Shown here: positions 1 through 6,490 of the stretch, one piece after another
Layout of the letters: every line of letters starts with the position of its first letter
Numbering within the stretch: the first letter of the stretch is position 1
Assembly: GCA_947629275.1 (NCBI GenBank)
Contig: CANRDG010000011.1
Coordinates: 1-23,569, forward strand
DNA length: 23,569 bases
Origin: an uncultured Clostridia bacterium
Lineage (GTDB): Bacteria > Bacillota > Clostridia > Oscillospirales > Ruminococcaceae
Reading direction: 5' to 3'
Translations under genes and position numbers: made by a program
Notes under the pieces: generated by a model
The model's input: only the letters and a program-made list of their open reading frames with translations
What the model was told of the DNA's origin: nothing
Databases searched by the model: none

Positions 1-4
1 TTTC

Positions 5-81
5 TGGTGCGCCAGAAGGGATTCGAACCCCCGACCTTTTGGTTCGTAGCCAAACACTCTATCCAACTGAGCTACTGGCGC
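5..81 (-). tRNA. tRNA-Arg (anticodon ACG), CCA encoded
   Basis: Read on the minus strand, the 7-base acceptor strands GCGCCAG and CTGGCGC pair perfectly and are followed by discriminator A and a genomically encoded CCA. The D arm (AGCTCAGTTGGATAGAGT) and T arm (GGGGGTTCGAATCCC) are canonical. The anticodon loop CTACGAA gives anticodon ACG, so this is the arginine tRNA whose first anticodon base is normally deaminated to inosine to read CGU, CGC and CGA. It has its own consensus promoter upstream (122-150). Any terminator lies beyond the window edge. Confidence 0.97.
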
Positions 82-121
82 TTATTGCCGGGCTCTGCCT
101 GTCTCTGCCCGACAATTTAAT

Positions 122-150
122 ATTATAACACACTCAAAGCGGTTTGTCAA
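122..150 (-). promoter_or_regulatory. Sigma-A promoter of tRNA-Arg
   Basis: On the minus strand a perfect TTGACA (145-150) and a perfect TATAAT (122-127) are separated by exactly 17 bases. The TGA inside TTGACA is also the stop codon of the upstream phosphatase gene. The short leader between promoter and tRNA (82-121) contains GGCAGAG twice, inside a small G/C-rich hairpin. Confidence 0.88.
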
Positions 151-617
151 TAGCTAATTTTGCTTTTGCACAAAAATTCAAGCAGCCCCTCGCAGCCCTC
201 GGTGATGTCATTATACGTCAGGTCAAAATCGCCGGTGTACCACGGGTCTGCTATGTCCTCGCCCACGCGGTCGGTAAAGTCCAGCAGCTTGAATATCTTG
301 CCGTCCGGGTCGGAGCGTATTATCCGGCGAATATTGCGCATATTGCTTTGGTCCATAACTATTATGTAATCAAACTCGCCATAATCATTGGGGCATATCT
401 GTCTCGCGCTCCTCCTCGTGAACGGTATACCTGCCTCGCGCAGGCGCGCCTTGCTGCCATGGTGCATATCGTTGCCAAGCTCCTCGGTGCTGGTCGCCGC
501 AGATTCAACGTATATCTCACGTTCAAGACCGCTTTTTCTCACCATGTCTTTCATAACAAATTCAGCCATAGGCGAGCGGCATATGTTGCCGTGGCACACA
601 AAAAGTATCGAAATCAT
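147..617 (-). CDS. Low-molecular-weight protein-tyrosine phosphatase
   Basis: 156 residues, the usual size for the LMW-PTP family. The phosphate-binding loop CHGNICRS sits at residues 8-15 (catalytic Cys8 and Arg14), and the general-acid Asp is in the DPWYTGDF segment near residue 123. The family hydrolyses phosphotyrosine, and in bacteria often acts on tyrosine kinases of capsule export or on arginine phosphate; the substrate cannot be told here. ATG start with an AAGGAG site 7 bases upstream. It begins 17 bases after the stop of the transglutaminase-like lipoprotein gene, so the two are probably one operon. No kinase or polysaccharide gene is nearby. Confidence 0.93.
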   Translation of the reverse strand: MISILFVCHGNICRSPMAEFVMKDMVRKSGLEREIYVESAATSTEELGNDMHHGSKARLREAGIPFTRRSARQICPNDYGEFDYIIVMDQSNMRNIRRIIRSDPDGKIFKLLDFTDRVGEDIADPWYTGDFDLTYNDITEGCEGLLEFLCKSKISY

Positions 618-634
618 GCTGTTTCTCCTTAATA

Positions 635-1600
635 TTATTCAGCTGCAAAGTGCTTGCCGTATCCTGCCATACCTATCTGACCGTCTGCCCAGCCTTCTTG
701 ACCGTCCATAGTCACTATGCACCACTGATGCGTGTACTGATTTTCGTTTGCGTGCTGCCACTTGTAACCCATACATTCAAGCACGAGACCCAGCGCGCGC
801 GTTGAGCCTGCGCAGGAGTATTCGCCCTTTATAAAAACGCCGTAAGCGGTCGCGTAATCTCTGCCTTCCATGGTGTAATTGCATTGACTTGAATACCACG
901 CAACAGCCGCAGCCGCCTGCGAAACCCTTTCAAGATCCGTCTCGCCCTCTATCGAATCCGCAATTTCCTGCGCCACTTCACGCGCCATGGCCTGCTTATC
1001 TGCATCTGTAAGCACTTTTACGGGTATAACTTCGCTCTGGCTGTATCCGCAAACTCCGCATTTGCGAACTCTTTCGCCCGTAGTTTCGTATGTAGCGGCT
1101 TTGGTGGTCTGCCAGTCGCCGAATTTGTGCCCAACAGCGTCAATGCCTGCTTTCTCCGTCTTTCCGCAAACGCTGCATTTTCTCGTTTTAATGCCGCTTT
1201 CCGTGCATGAGGCAGCCCTAGTTACCGTCCAGTCTCCGAAAGTGTGTTCTTTCAGCGGCAGCTCCTGCGTCTCTTTAAAGCCGCACATAAGACATTCGCG
1301 CTCTTTGCTGCCCTTGTTTACGCAGTCAGGCTCTTTTACGGTATTCCATTCAACAAAAATATGCTCCGTGTGTTTTGTCGTAGTCAAAGGTCGTGGTGTT
1401 GTCTGCGGAGCGGTCGTGGTAACTTCGGCGGTAGTAACGGCGGTCACGCTCGTTGTCGTCGTCTCCGATGAAATCGTCGTCTCGGTAATTTCCACCGCAG
1501 GCTTAGTAACATTTTCAGTGTCGCTTTCAGCCGCCCTGCCGCATGAAACGAGCAAAGCTCCGCAAAATGCGCATAATAACATGACAAGTGTCTTTTTCAT
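635..1600 (-). CDS. Lipoprotein with three CxxCG repeats and a C-terminal transglutaminase-like domain
   Basis: About 321 residues, predicted to be lipid-anchored outside the cell. The N-terminus is MKKT, a hydrophobic stretch and lipobox LVSC. A Thr-rich linker follows, then three repeats of about 42 residues with the pattern HxF-W-(C)-x-G-x-CxxCG; the third repeat has Tyr where the others have the first Cys. The C-terminal part (about residues 190-321) fits the transglutaminase-like cysteine peptidase fold, with a plausible Cys-His-Asp triad in EYSCAGSTRAL (C263), THQW (H291) and GWADG (D306). Family members cleave or crosslink peptides, often in the cell wall; the actual reaction is unknown. 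ATG at 1600 is preferred over GTG at 1609 because that GTG lies inside the AGAGGTG ribosome binding site. Confidence 0.8.
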   Translation of the reverse strand: MKKTLVMLLCAFCGALLVSCGRAAESDTENVTKPAVEITETTISSETTTTSVTAVTTAEVTTTAPQTTPRPLTTTKHTEHIFVEWNTVKEPDCVNKGSKERECLMCGFKETQELPLKEHTFGDWTVTRAASCTESGIKTRKCSVCGKTEKAGIDAVGHKFGDWQTTKAATYETTGERVRKCGVCGYSQSEVIPVKVLTDADKQAMAREVAQEIADSIEGETDLERVSQAAAAVAWYSSQCNYTMEGRDYATAYGVFIKGEYSCAGSTRALGLVLECMGYKWQHANENQYTHQWCIVTMDGQEGWADGQIGMAGYGKHFAAE

Positions 1601-1620
1601 AACGCTCACCTCTTATAAAT

Positions 1621-1649
1621 ATTATAGCACTGTACCAAACTATTTTCAA
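1621..1649 (-). promoter_or_regulatory. Sigma-A promoter of the lipoprotein-phosphatase pair
   Basis: Minus strand TTGAAA (1644-1649), 17-base spacer, perfect TATAAT (1621-1626). It lies 21 bases upstream of the lipoprotein ATG, directly after the queT terminator. It probably drives both the lipoprotein and phosphatase genes, as no room for a promoter exists between them. Confidence 0.82.
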
Positions 1650-1651
1650 GC

Positions 1652-1677
1652 AAAAAGCGACAGAAAATTTCTGCCGC
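1652..1677 (-). terminator. Rho-independent terminator of queT
   Basis: On the minus strand GCGGCAGAAA pairs with TTCTGTCGC through a short A/T loop (stem 1657-1677, one G-T pair), followed by TTTTTG. It lies 24 bases past the QueT stop codon. Confidence 0.8.
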
Positions 1678-1700
1678 CTCTTGTTGTGTGATAGAGTAAG

Positions 1701-2204
1701 TCAGCCTGCCATAACAAGCTTTTTAAAATACTTGTTTTTCTCCATTATTGTAAATATCACCACGCCAAGTATGGTTACGCACACTACCTCGCCTATAGCC
1801 ACCTCAGCCGCCGACAGCCAGAACGGCAGATGAACAAATACTTTCAGCTCCATGCCGACTATCAAAGCGTTGCTTATCACAGGCATGAGCGATGCAGCTA
1901 TCATCTTTGGCAGGCGGTTTTTCTCCGCGTTTTTGCCAATTAAATACATAGGTATCGCCGCCGCCAAAGTCGCCGCCGTGCCGAACACCATGTCAAGCGC
2001 CATGGGGCTGAATATGTTCGCTATAAAACACCCCACGGTCAGTGCCGCACAGTACCTCTTTTTGTAAAAACACAACATCATCAGCGCCTCCGCTACCCTG
2101 AACTGTATGTTTCCGTATGATAAACTGCTCAAAGCTATCGTCAAAGCCGCATATGCCGCTGTTACCAGCCCCGCCGTTGCTATCGTCTTTGTGTCTATTT
2201 TCAT
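1701..2204 (-). CDS. queT: QueT family transporter (queuosine precursor uptake)
   Basis: 167 residues and strongly hydrophobic, with about five membrane segments. The segment SYGNIQFRVAEAL near residues 28-40 is typical of the QueT family (PF06177), thought to be the membrane S-component of an ECF-type importer for queuosine precursors such as preQ1. The substrate is a family-level inference. ATG start with GGAGGAA 6 bases upstream. No queuosine biosynthesis gene and no ECF energy-coupling gene is in the window. I looked for a preQ1 riboswitch upstream and saw none; the upstream DNA is occupied by the inverted repeat described separately. The gene is single, with its own terminator. Confidence 0.87.
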   Translation of the reverse strand: MKIDTKTIATAGLVTAAYAALTIALSSLSYGNIQFRVAEALMMLCFYKKRYCAALTVGCFIANIFSPMALDMVFGTAATLAAAIPMYLIGKNAEKNRLPKMIAASLMPVISNALIVGMELKVFVHLPFWLSAAEVAIGEVVCVTILGVVIFTIMEKNKYFKKLVMAG

Positions 2205-2220
2205 CTTCTATTCCTCCTGC

Positions 2221-2525
2221 TTTTGATATTTCAGACCGCAGTTTTGCTTGCTGTTATTACGTTGCTTTTGGGGGAGACCCTTTTGGAAAAGGGTCCTCCC
2301 CCAAACCCCCTCACTAAAACTTCCATATTTTTTGCGAGGGGTAATTATCGTTTAAAAAGAAAGTAAAAACTTGTTTTTTCTGCTTTTCTCTAAACCGAAT
2401 TACCCCTCGCAAAAAACAATATAAAAGTCTTTGGAAAAGGGTATGGGGAAAAGCCTTTCTTCAGAAAGGTTTTCCCCAGAGGCAGTATAATAACAGCAGG
2501 CAGACCGTGATCTGCAAATTACAAA
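2221..2525. repeat. Large imperfect inverted repeat made of two structured intergenic elements
   Basis: The 445-base gap between fba and queT (2205-2649) holds no gene. Two arms of roughly 125 bases, 2221-2346 and 2398-2525, face each other around a 51-base A/T-rich centre. The inner 19 bases match perfectly (2328-2346 against 2398-2416, core GCGAGGGGTAATT). Further out, the arms share blocks such as GTAATAACAGCA against ATAATAACAGCA. Each arm carries its own strong hairpin: 2268-2304 (GGGGGAGACCC...GGGTCCTCCCCC) and 2444-2478 (GGGGAAAAGCC...GGTTTTCCCC). The hairpins differ in sequence yet both remain paired. I read this as two head-to-head copies of a REP- or MITE-like element. The short reading frames across the arms (2117-2317, 2400-2582) are not genes. 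Confidence 0.8.
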
Positions 2526-2534
2526 ACAGAATGG

Positions 2535-2572
2535 CAACAAAAAGGTGCGGCTGTGGGGAACAGACGCACCTT
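2535..2572 (-). terminator. Rho-independent terminator of fba
   Basis: On the minus strand AAGGTGCGTCTG pairs with CAGCCGCACCTT across a short TTCCCCA loop (one mismatch), followed by a T-rich run TTTTTGTT. It starts about 78 bases after the aldolase stop codon. Confidence 0.85.
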
Positions 2573-2649
2573 GTAAAAACATAGTAATTGCCGTTCCTGT
2601 TTTTATTAACGAGTGGTTTCCCGGAATACACTCGATGAGAAAGCTTGAA

Positions 2650-3513
2650 TTAAGCCTTGTTTACGCTGCCGAACAGCTCCATTTTCTCCTTGACCTTAGC
2701 CTTGATAGCCTCAAAGCCGGGGGCGAGGAGTTTTCTCGGGTCAAAGCCCTTGCCCTGAAGATCCTTGCCTGCTTCGATGTAAGCTCTTGTAGCTTCCTGG
2801 AAAACGAGCTGGCACTCGGTGTTAACGTTTATCTTGGCAACGCCGAGGGATATAGCCTTCTTTATCATGTCGTCGGGGATACCCGTGCCGCCGTGCAGAA
2901 CCAGGGGCATATCGCCAACCTTTTCTTTAACAGCCGCAAGTGTTTCAAACGACAGACCAGCCCAGTTTTCGGGGTATTTGCCGTGAATATTGCCAATGCC
3001 TGCCGCAAGCATAGTAACGCCGAGGTCAGCAATAGCCTTGCATTCGTCGGGATCAGCACATTCGCCCATGCCAACAACGCCGTCTTCTTCGCCGCCGATA
3101 GCGCCTACTTCAGCCTCAAGCGAAATGCCCAGAACGTCGCAGGTGTTTACCAAAGCGGTGGTCTTGGCGATGTTTTCTTCGATAGGGTAGTGAGAACCGT
3201 CAAACATTATCGACGAGAAACCTGCGTTGATGCAAGCCTTAGCGCCCTCAAACGTGCCGTGGTCAAGGTGCAGAGCAACGGGAACAGTGATGTTCAGCTC
3301 GTTTATCATACCCTTTACCATGCCTACAACAGTTGTGTATCCGCACATATACTTTCCCGCACCCTCGGAAACACCGAGAATAACGGGGGAATTGCACTCC
3401 TGAGCCGTGAGGAGTATAGCCTTTGTCCATTCAAGATTGTTGATGTTGAACTGACCTACGGCATACTTGCCCTCTCTTGCCTTGTTGAGCATATCCTTTG
3501 CAGAAACTAACAT
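2650..3513 (-). CDS. fba: Class II fructose-bisphosphate aldolase
   Basis: 287 residues, full length for the Gram-positive class II family. It cleaves fructose 1,6-bisphosphate to dihydroxyacetone phosphate and glyceraldehyde 3-phosphate in glycolysis, in the cytoplasm, using a divalent metal, usually Zn2+. Visible motifs include ALHLDHG (catalytic Asp and metal His near residues 82-84), SLEAEVG (metal Glu), the GIGNIHGKYP segment and LHGGTGIPD with metal-binding histidines, and KINVNTE, which holds the phosphate-binding loop. ATG start with a perfect AGGAGG 7 bases upstream. Monocistronic, with its own promoter (3557-3585) and terminator. A tagatose- or other sugar-bisphosphate specificity within the same family cannot be fully excluded. 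Confidence 0.95.
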   Translation of the reverse strand: MLVSAKDMLNKAREGKYAVGQFNINNLEWTKAILLTAQECNSPVILGVSEGAGKYMCGYTTVVGMVKGMINELNITVPVALHLDHGTFEGAKACINAGFSSIMFDGSHYPIEENIAKTTALVNTCDVLGISLEAEVGAIGGEEDGVVGMGECADPDECKAIADLGVTMLAAGIGNIHGKYPENWAGLSFETLAAVKEKVGDMPLVLHGGTGIPDDMIKKAISLGVAKINVNTECQLVFQEATRAYIEAGKDLQGKGFDPRKLLAPGFEAIKAKVKEKMELFGSVNKA

Positions 3514-3556
3514 AAAAAAACCTCCTGTATGTCTTTTTGAAAATGTTCATAAATAT

Positions 3557-3585
3557 ATTATAGCGTATCTTTCTGAAAATTGCAA
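3557..3585 (-). promoter_or_regulatory. Sigma-A promoter of fba
   Basis: Minus strand TTGCAA (3580-3585), 17-base spacer, perfect TATAAT (3557-3562), 43 bases upstream of the aldolase ATG. Confidence 0.85.
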
Positions 3586-3673
3586 TCCTTTCAGAAGATT
3601 TTTTTGTGATAATTTTCTAATATGCGACAAATATTTTTGTACAAGTTTGTTATTTCTTTTATTTAAAAAGCTA

Positions 3674-3702
3674 TTGAAAATTTCAGCGAACTATGTTATA
3701 AT
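3674..3702 (+). promoter_or_regulatory. Sigma-A promoter of the membrane zinc-ribbon protein gene
   Basis: TTGAAA (3674-3679), 17-base spacer, perfect TATAAT (3697-3702). It diverges from the fba promoter within the same 245-base intergenic region, which otherwise shows only A/T-rich sequence. Confidence 0.85.
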
Positions 3703-3758
3703 CTAAAAGTAAACCATATTTAATAAATAAATTATGTATAATGTTTGGAGGAAAATGT

Positions 3759-5396
3759 ATGTTTGACAGATATTACCGTCCATCAAAGCGCGTTTCCGCG
3801 GTAGGAATGATAGGTCTTATCGTGGCTTATATAGCGCTTGGCGCGGCTCTCGCGTGGGTCTACCTGTGGATAAACAGAAAATGTACCATAGTTATACTCA
3901 ACGTTTTCGCTGCCCTCGGCTACGGCGCGCTTATGGGCTTTGTCGGCAAGATAATAGTCAAGAAATTTAAGCTGCGCAACCCCCCCATGGTGCTTGCCGC
4001 GCTTATCATCGGCATACTCGGCATGACTTATGTAAAGTGGGCTATGTATGTTCACTATGACTGGAAGATGATAGCCGAGCAGTATGAAGAAGCAGATACT
4101 TTTGAAAGCATAAAAGACGATATGAAGTCTACCAACGCGTATGAAGCCTTTGAAATGTATTATGATTTTGAAGATGAAGAGGGCGTGCCTTATGACTTTG
4201 AAGAGGCATGGAACATTCTCCAAACAAACGCTTATACATATATGAATGTTTTATGTCTCACCAGCGATGTGGATATAAACGAACAGTTCAGTTCCGCTCA
4301 GATAGCAGAAATGAAGGACTGCAATCTGTATGAGTGGTACTATTATGACGTTATACTCGGCGAGACAAAAGAGGAATGCAAAACAAACGTTGAAAAGGCA
4401 AGAGCAATGAACGCCGCCGATTATATCGAGAATGTGAGAGGTCTTGACCTTGAAGACTTTGTAGCCGATTATTACGGTACTATCGAGGTACCGTCGCTCG
4501 GTAAAGTTCTTGCACACCCCGGCGATCTCTGGGCAAGGATCAAAGAAATAAACGAAGTCGGCAGATGGTCATATTCTTCATCGTCATCTTCGTATTCGTC
4601 CACAGCTTCAAACAGCGAGCCTATCACGGGCGTTATGCTGTGGATAGTATGGATAGCCGAACTGTTTGTAATAAATTCATTTGCGCTTGCAATAGCCTAT
4701 TCGCAGTCTAAAGAGATATTTATAGAGCAGGATAACGACTGGGCGCAGACTTACGACGGCAACAGGCTTACATTCAACCCCATGAACGGCAATCAGCTTA
4801 GATCAATGCTTGAAATGTCGGGCGACAATGTAGCGAACCTTGTGCCTATCGCGGCTTCAAGCCTCAACGGCAGACCATACTTAAAGTTTACGTTCTCGCA
4901 CGCAAAAGATTTCTCCGAAGTGTATCTCAATGCGTTCAGCATGACCTATAATCACAAGAACAGAAACTATGTATCGTCCAAGATATTCAAGGGCATGAAG
5001 ATAACCCCCAAGCAGGCAGGAATACTGATGTCTATGTTCAATATCCCCGCGCAGGGCAAAATAGCTTCCGATCCCGAGTTTATCGAATGGCAGAGAAGCG
5101 GCGGCGCACCCACAAGCGGAGGTTATGCGCAGACAAGCGCAGCACCTCAGCAAACGGCTGCCAAAATGGAGGAAGCCGTAGAGACCTGCGGAAGCTGCGG
5201 TGTTCAGATACCTGCCGGCAAGAAGTTCTGCCCCAACTGCGGCGCACCTGTTGAAAGACCTGCAACTTCCGAGCTTGACGGCGCAATTGATAAGCACTCG
5301 TTCGAGGCGTGGAAGAATGCAAGAAACAGCGGCAATAGCAGCAGTGACGAAATGGACAGCATTTCTACCGACGATATAGATACTACAGATCTTTGA
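3759..5396 (+). CDS. Unknown multi-pass membrane protein with C-terminal zinc ribbon
   Basis: 545 residues and not a family I recognise. Three membrane segments lie at about residues 14-37, 43-66 and 73-94. A soluble acidic region (95-270) follows, then a Ser-rich stretch (about 272-290), a fourth membrane segment (about 290-314), a second soluble region, and a zinc ribbon with CGSC and CPNC pairs (Cys 477, 480, 491, 494). The tail is acidic and Ser/Asp-rich. The ribbon resembles the double-zinc-ribbon tails common on Firmicute membrane proteins of unknown role. ATG at 3759 is chosen because GGAGGA at 3746-3751 lies 7 bases ahead; the in-frame ATG at 3741 would put that site inside the gene. 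Probably monocistronic. Confidence 0.85.
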   Translation: MFDRYYRPSKRVSAVGMIGLIVAYIALGAALAWVYLWINRKCTIVILNVFAALGYGALMGFVGKIIVKKFKLRNPPMVLAALIIGILGMTYVKWAMYVHYDWKMIAEQYEEADTFESIKDDMKSTNAYEAFEMYYDFEDEEGVPYDFEEAWNILQTNAYTYMNVLCLTSDVDINEQFSSAQIAEMKDCNLYEWYYYDVILGETKEECKTNVEKARAMNAADYIENVRGLDLEDFVADYYGTIEVPSLGKVLAHPGDLWARIKEINEVGRWSYSSSSSSYSSTASNSEPITGVMLWIVWIAELFVINSFALAIAYSQSKEIFIEQDNDWAQTYDGNRLTFNPMNGNQLRSMLEMSGDNVANLVPIAASSLNGRPYLKFTFSHAKDFSEVYLNAFSMTYNHKNRNYVSSKIFKGMKITPKQAGILMSMFNIPAQGKIASDPEFIEWQRSGGAPTSGGYAQTSAAPQQTAAKMEEAVETCGSCGVQIPAGKKFCPNCGAPVERPATSELDGAIDKHSFEAWKNARNSGNSSSDEMDSISTDDIDTTDL

Positions 5397-5403
5397 TAAA
5401 CAC

Positions 5404-5434
5404 AAGTGGCGGTACTAAACGTGCCGTCACTTTT
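5404..5434 (+). terminator. Possible weak terminator
   Basis: AGTGGCGGTA and TGCCGTCACT form an imperfect stem with a G-T pair and one mismatch, followed by only TTTT. It lies 7 bases past the stop of the zinc-ribbon protein gene, so read-through into the LUD gene is plausible. Confidence 0.5.
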
Positions 5435-5463
5435 AGCAGATATATTTGACAGGAGGTAAACCT

Positions 5464-6114
5464 ATGGATAACAACGTAAAGATCATCATCAAAAAACGCC
5501 TTGAGCGCACCGCCGAAGCACTTCGTAAAAACAATATGGCAGCGTATGTGTGCGATACCAAAGAAGATGCACTGAAACTTGTCGAGCAGCTTATGCCGCA
5601 GGGCTCGTCTGTCGGCTGCGGCGGCACGATGAGTATGCAGGAATGTGGTGTTACAGAGCTTGTGAAGTCGGGCAAATATAACTTTATAGACCGCACAAAG
5701 TGGGAGAATACCGACGATTGCTATAAAGAAATGTACGGCGCGGACTTTTTCATTTCTTCGTCAAATGCCGTTACCGAGAGCGGTCTGCTCTATAACGTTG
5801 ACGGCAACTCAAACCGCGTTTCGATGATAGCATACGGCCCTAAAAAAGTCATAATGCTGGTAGGGTATAATAAAATAGTACATAGCCTTGACGATGCCGT
5901 AAGGCGCGTTAAAGAAATTGCCGCCCCTGCAAACTGCGTAAGGCTCGGCTGCAATACATACTGCGCCGAAAAAGGCGTTTGCATGGGAATCGACGGCGGC
6001 ATGACCGACGGCTGCAAAGGCGATACAATATGCTGCAACTTCCTTATTTCCGCCAAGCAGCGGCAAAAAGACCGCATAAATGTGATACTCGTTGCCGAAG
6101 AGCTGGGGTATTAA
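5464..6114 (+). CDS. LUD domain protein (LutC/YkgG-like)
   Basis: 216 residues in a LUD/DUF162 arrangement. The N-terminal helix region is followed by SSVGCGGTMSMQECGVTELV (about residues 51-70) and SSSNAVTESGLL, both typical of the family. The C-terminal part is Cys-rich (CVRLGCNTYC, CMGIDGG, GCKGDTICC), as in stand-alone clostridial members. LutC acts with the iron-sulfur proteins LutA and LutB in lactate oxidation, but neither is here, so the role of this lone member is unknown. ATG at 5464 is chosen from AGGAGG at 5451-5456; the longer frame begins at a TTG that overlaps that site. Confidence 0.85.
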   Translation: MDNNVKIIIKKRLERTAEALRKNNMAAYVCDTKEDALKLVEQLMPQGSSVGCGGTMSMQECGVTELVKSGKYNFIDRTKWENTDDCYKEMYGADFFISSSNAVTESGLLYNVDGNSNRVSMIAYGPKKVIMLVGYNKIVHSLDDAVRRVKEIAAPANCVRLGCNTYCAEKGVCMGIDGGMTDGCKGDTICCNFLISAKQRQKDRINVILVAEELGY

Positions 6115-6124
6115 ATCCGCATAC

Positions 6125-6166
6125 AAATAAGAGCCGAGGCTTACTGCCAAGGCTCTTTATTTTTAT
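6125..6166. terminator. Bidirectional terminator between convergent genes
   Basis: AATAAGAGCC (6127-6136) pairs with GGCTCTTTATT, with the inner GGC/GCC extending the stem. It is followed by TTTTTAT on the plus strand and by an A/T-rich run on the minus strand. The stop codon of the minus-strand small gene (6163-6165) falls in the same T-rich tail. Confidence 0.85.
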
Positions 6167-6486
6167 ATTTTCGCAATGTCTTTGGTGAATATATCGGGCA
6201 CGCCCTGCTTTGAAAGCTCCGACCGCTGCTCAGATGTCAGCGGCAGTACACAGCCCTTGCCGCTGACAGGGTATTTACCGCTTTCTATATCGGCGTAAAG
6301 ACCGCCAACATATTCAAGCCAGCGGCTCGCGTATTTTACGGGATCGACTACCTCGAAAAAATCATATCCGCCTGCGCTGTAAAATGCCGTCAGCGAATCT
6401 TCAAGACTAGCAAAATCTCCGTGCGGCAGTACAAAATTTTCGTCGTCCCATTCGGCATAGCCGACTTTATCCGCAGTTTCTACCAC
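6163..6486 (-). CDS. Small protein of unknown function downstream of pepF
   Basis: 107 residues, soluble and acidic, with no signal peptide and no family I recognise. It contains aromatic-rich segments (YAEWDDENF, GGYDFFEVV). The start is a GTG at 6486, four bases after the pepF stop codon; the GGAGGAG ribosome binding site is formed by the last codons of pepF. A longer frame from an ATG at 6543 lies inside pepF and lacks a ribosome binding site. Tight spacing indicates cotranscription and probably coupled translation with pepF. Confidence 0.75.
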   Translation of the reverse strand: MVETADKVGYAEWDDENFVLPHGDFASLEDSLTAFYSAGGYDFFEVVDPVKYASRWLEYVGGLYADIESGKYPVSGKGCVLPLTSEQRSELSKQGVPDIFTKDIAKI

Positions 6487-6490
6487 CTTT

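Noticed and set aside
987..1691. 234-codon open frame antisense to the lipoprotein gene
   Set aside because: Its Val/Thr/Ser-rich translation is the mirror of the Thr-rich linker and Cys repeats of the real gene.
2205..2300. Possible preQ1 riboswitch upstream of queT
   Set aside because: The leader shows no preQ1-I style H-type pseudoknot or A-rich tail; the obvious hairpin belongs to the inverted repeat.
2117..2582. Short reading frames with a shared ACCYY-type peptide
   Set aside because: They lie on the arms of the inverted repeat, and the protein resemblance follows from the DNA repeat; neither has a convincing ribosome binding site.
2545..3510. 321-codon open frame antisense to fba
   Set aside because: It mirrors the aldolase gene, which has clear catalytic motifs, a ribosome binding site, a promoter and a terminator.
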